Source of the DNA: Struthio camelus
Lineage: Eukaryota; Chordata; Aves; Struthioniformes; Struthionidae
Length of the DNA stretch: 64,000 bases
Reading direction: 5' to 3'
Assembly (NCBI RefSeq): GCF_040807025.1
Contig: NC_090942.1
Span: 81,263,987-81,327,986, forward strand
Of this stretch, positions 62,729 to 64,000 are shown one piece after another; within the stretch, counting starts at the first letter, position 1, and every line of letters begins with the position of its first letter. Both the position numbers and the translations under genes were made by a program. The notes below the pieces were generated by a model that saw nothing but the letters and a program-made list of their open reading frames with translations, was not told the origin of the DNA and searched no databases.

Positions 62729-64000
62729 CTGGCAAAAGAAAAGTTAAACCCATTTTCAGAAAGAGCTCTTCAAATGAATGTCTCCTCCTGCTTCCAGTTG
62801 ATGTGCCATTACAAAGGGTTCGTTCCACAAAACAGTCCCTCACATCTGATTCATCAGGAGATGACTATGGAGTGGCCATTTCACAATTCAAACAAAAGAT
62901 GCTTTCTGGCTGCCACTGCATTACATCATTCTTTACCTTTGCTCCCACCCATCAGCTTTGCACCGGACTAAGAGCCTGTAAGAAGGGAAAGATAAAAAAC
63001 ACAAACTAGATGAGGCCCTGAAAGTTTGCAGCACAATATATTCAACTTCACGACTTAGTGCACAGTGGTCTGTTCCATATAATAAATACACTTCTGAAGA
63101 GTTCCCCCCGCCTTTGCTGTATATTCCAAAAGTCTAAGAGATACTACTTGCAACTACAGTCTCTGAATCTATTCCAACAATCTTGCCTGTACAATTATCT
63201 TGAATTTCAGGCAACATACCCTGTCTTAATTGCAGACTTTTGTTGCCACTAGCTCTGCCTCTTCACAAGACTTCGTTAGAATATAATTAAGAGATACTGC
63301 CCTAAATCATGGCATTCTTTTCAATAGGAAAACTAATTGGATGTGTTTCTGCACTTCACCAGCACTAGTAAGAAGTTGTAAAATTTGTTGGGATACATTT
63401 TTAAAATTTAATGCCTTGAAAAGTGTTTCATAAAACAGCACTGCATGCCTGGGAACTGACACTGTGCAAAAGTAAGGATGAAACTTATATCCACCTCTCT
63501 CCTTTGGGAATATGGTTGAAGAGAAACCAGAAGAACAAGATGCTACATCAGAACAAAAGCATTTTATTTGAATTAATCACTAGATATGAAACAGGAGCCT
63601 CATACACACTACTGCAACGTACAGCATTAGGCACTTTCTGGCCCTGCCGGAACAACTGGAACAGTTATATGAGGTGCACTACACTTTTCCTACATGCTAA
63701 ATAATGTCTGAAGCAAATCATACTTTAGTCACATTAGATGCCAACCGCACCTGAACCACATCAGTCTAAACAGCATCAGAGGCACAGGAATAAATCAACT
63801 AGCTGAAATGCTTCACCATCTGTATTACTGTCACACAGCCGACCTCAGGCTTTTCAGAGTCTCCCAGAATACACTTTCATGGAAGACATATCAGGGGGGG
63901 CGCTCTTCAGGAAGGAGCCACAGTAGGGCTCGGTCCCCAGGAGATTTAGCTGTAGTTCAGTGCACTTAGTGCTGCAGCTACAGATACAACAGGAATCATT
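62729..64000 (-). other. DUSP16: DUSP16 5' intron (partial)
   Basis: Sequence upstream of the predicted acceptor at 62730-62729. No CpG island or promoter is seen up to the window end, which fits a non-coding first exon farther away. The open frames at 62704-63009 and 63423-63704 have no recognisable domain. Confidence 0.6.

Noticed and set aside
1..64000. CRISPR arrays, operons, prophage, toxin or bacterial defence genes
   Set aside because: Gene structure, introns, repeats and a CR1 LINE all show vertebrate nuclear DNA, and no regularly spaced repeats or compact gene runs were seen.

Overview
The window is vertebrate nuclear DNA, almost certainly from a bird. The genes are split by long AT-rich introns with GT-AG junctions, there are many homopolymers and (CA)n/(TA)n microsatellites, and the one large mobile element is a CR1-type LINE. 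Its 3' end has the octamer repeat and the adjoining sequence typical of avian CR1. No bacterial or viral gene cluster, CRISPR array or operon is present, and most open frames in the window are chance frames in introns.

Two protein-coding genes point towards each other. Positions 1-20695 look like the last intron of BORCS5 (also called LOH12CR1), carrying a nearly complete CR1 element in antisense orientation at about 2477-6655. The terminal BORCS5 coding exon is 20696-20926 (+), followed by a 3'UTR of about 1.2 kb ending near the AATAAA at 22143-22148. About 7.5 kb of intergenic DNA follows.

DUSP16 (MKP-7) is on the minus strand. I could place all six coding exons with GT-AG junctions: 62605-62375, 61281-61143, 44641-44478, 38701-38542, 37862-37739 and 33921-32745. 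They total 1995 nt, or 664 codons plus stop. The protein has a rhodanese/MAP-kinase-binding domain, a dual-specificity phosphatase domain with an intact HC-x5-R loop, and a long Ser-rich tail. Its 3'UTR probably runs about 3.1 kb to near 29645, and a small 5'UTR segment with a short upstream ORF precedes the start codon. The BORCS5-DUSP16 convergent arrangement matches the human 12p13 neighbourhood as I recall it.

The proteins act in unrelated processes: BORCS5 in lysosome positioning as part of BORC, DUSP16 in switching off JNK/p38 MAP kinases. I found no undescribed biological system. The points most worth a second look are the near-full-length CR1 with its small number of frame breaks, the weak donors and adjacent poly(A) tract of the first two DUSP16 coding exons, the predicted upstream ORF, and a few repeats and palindromes.
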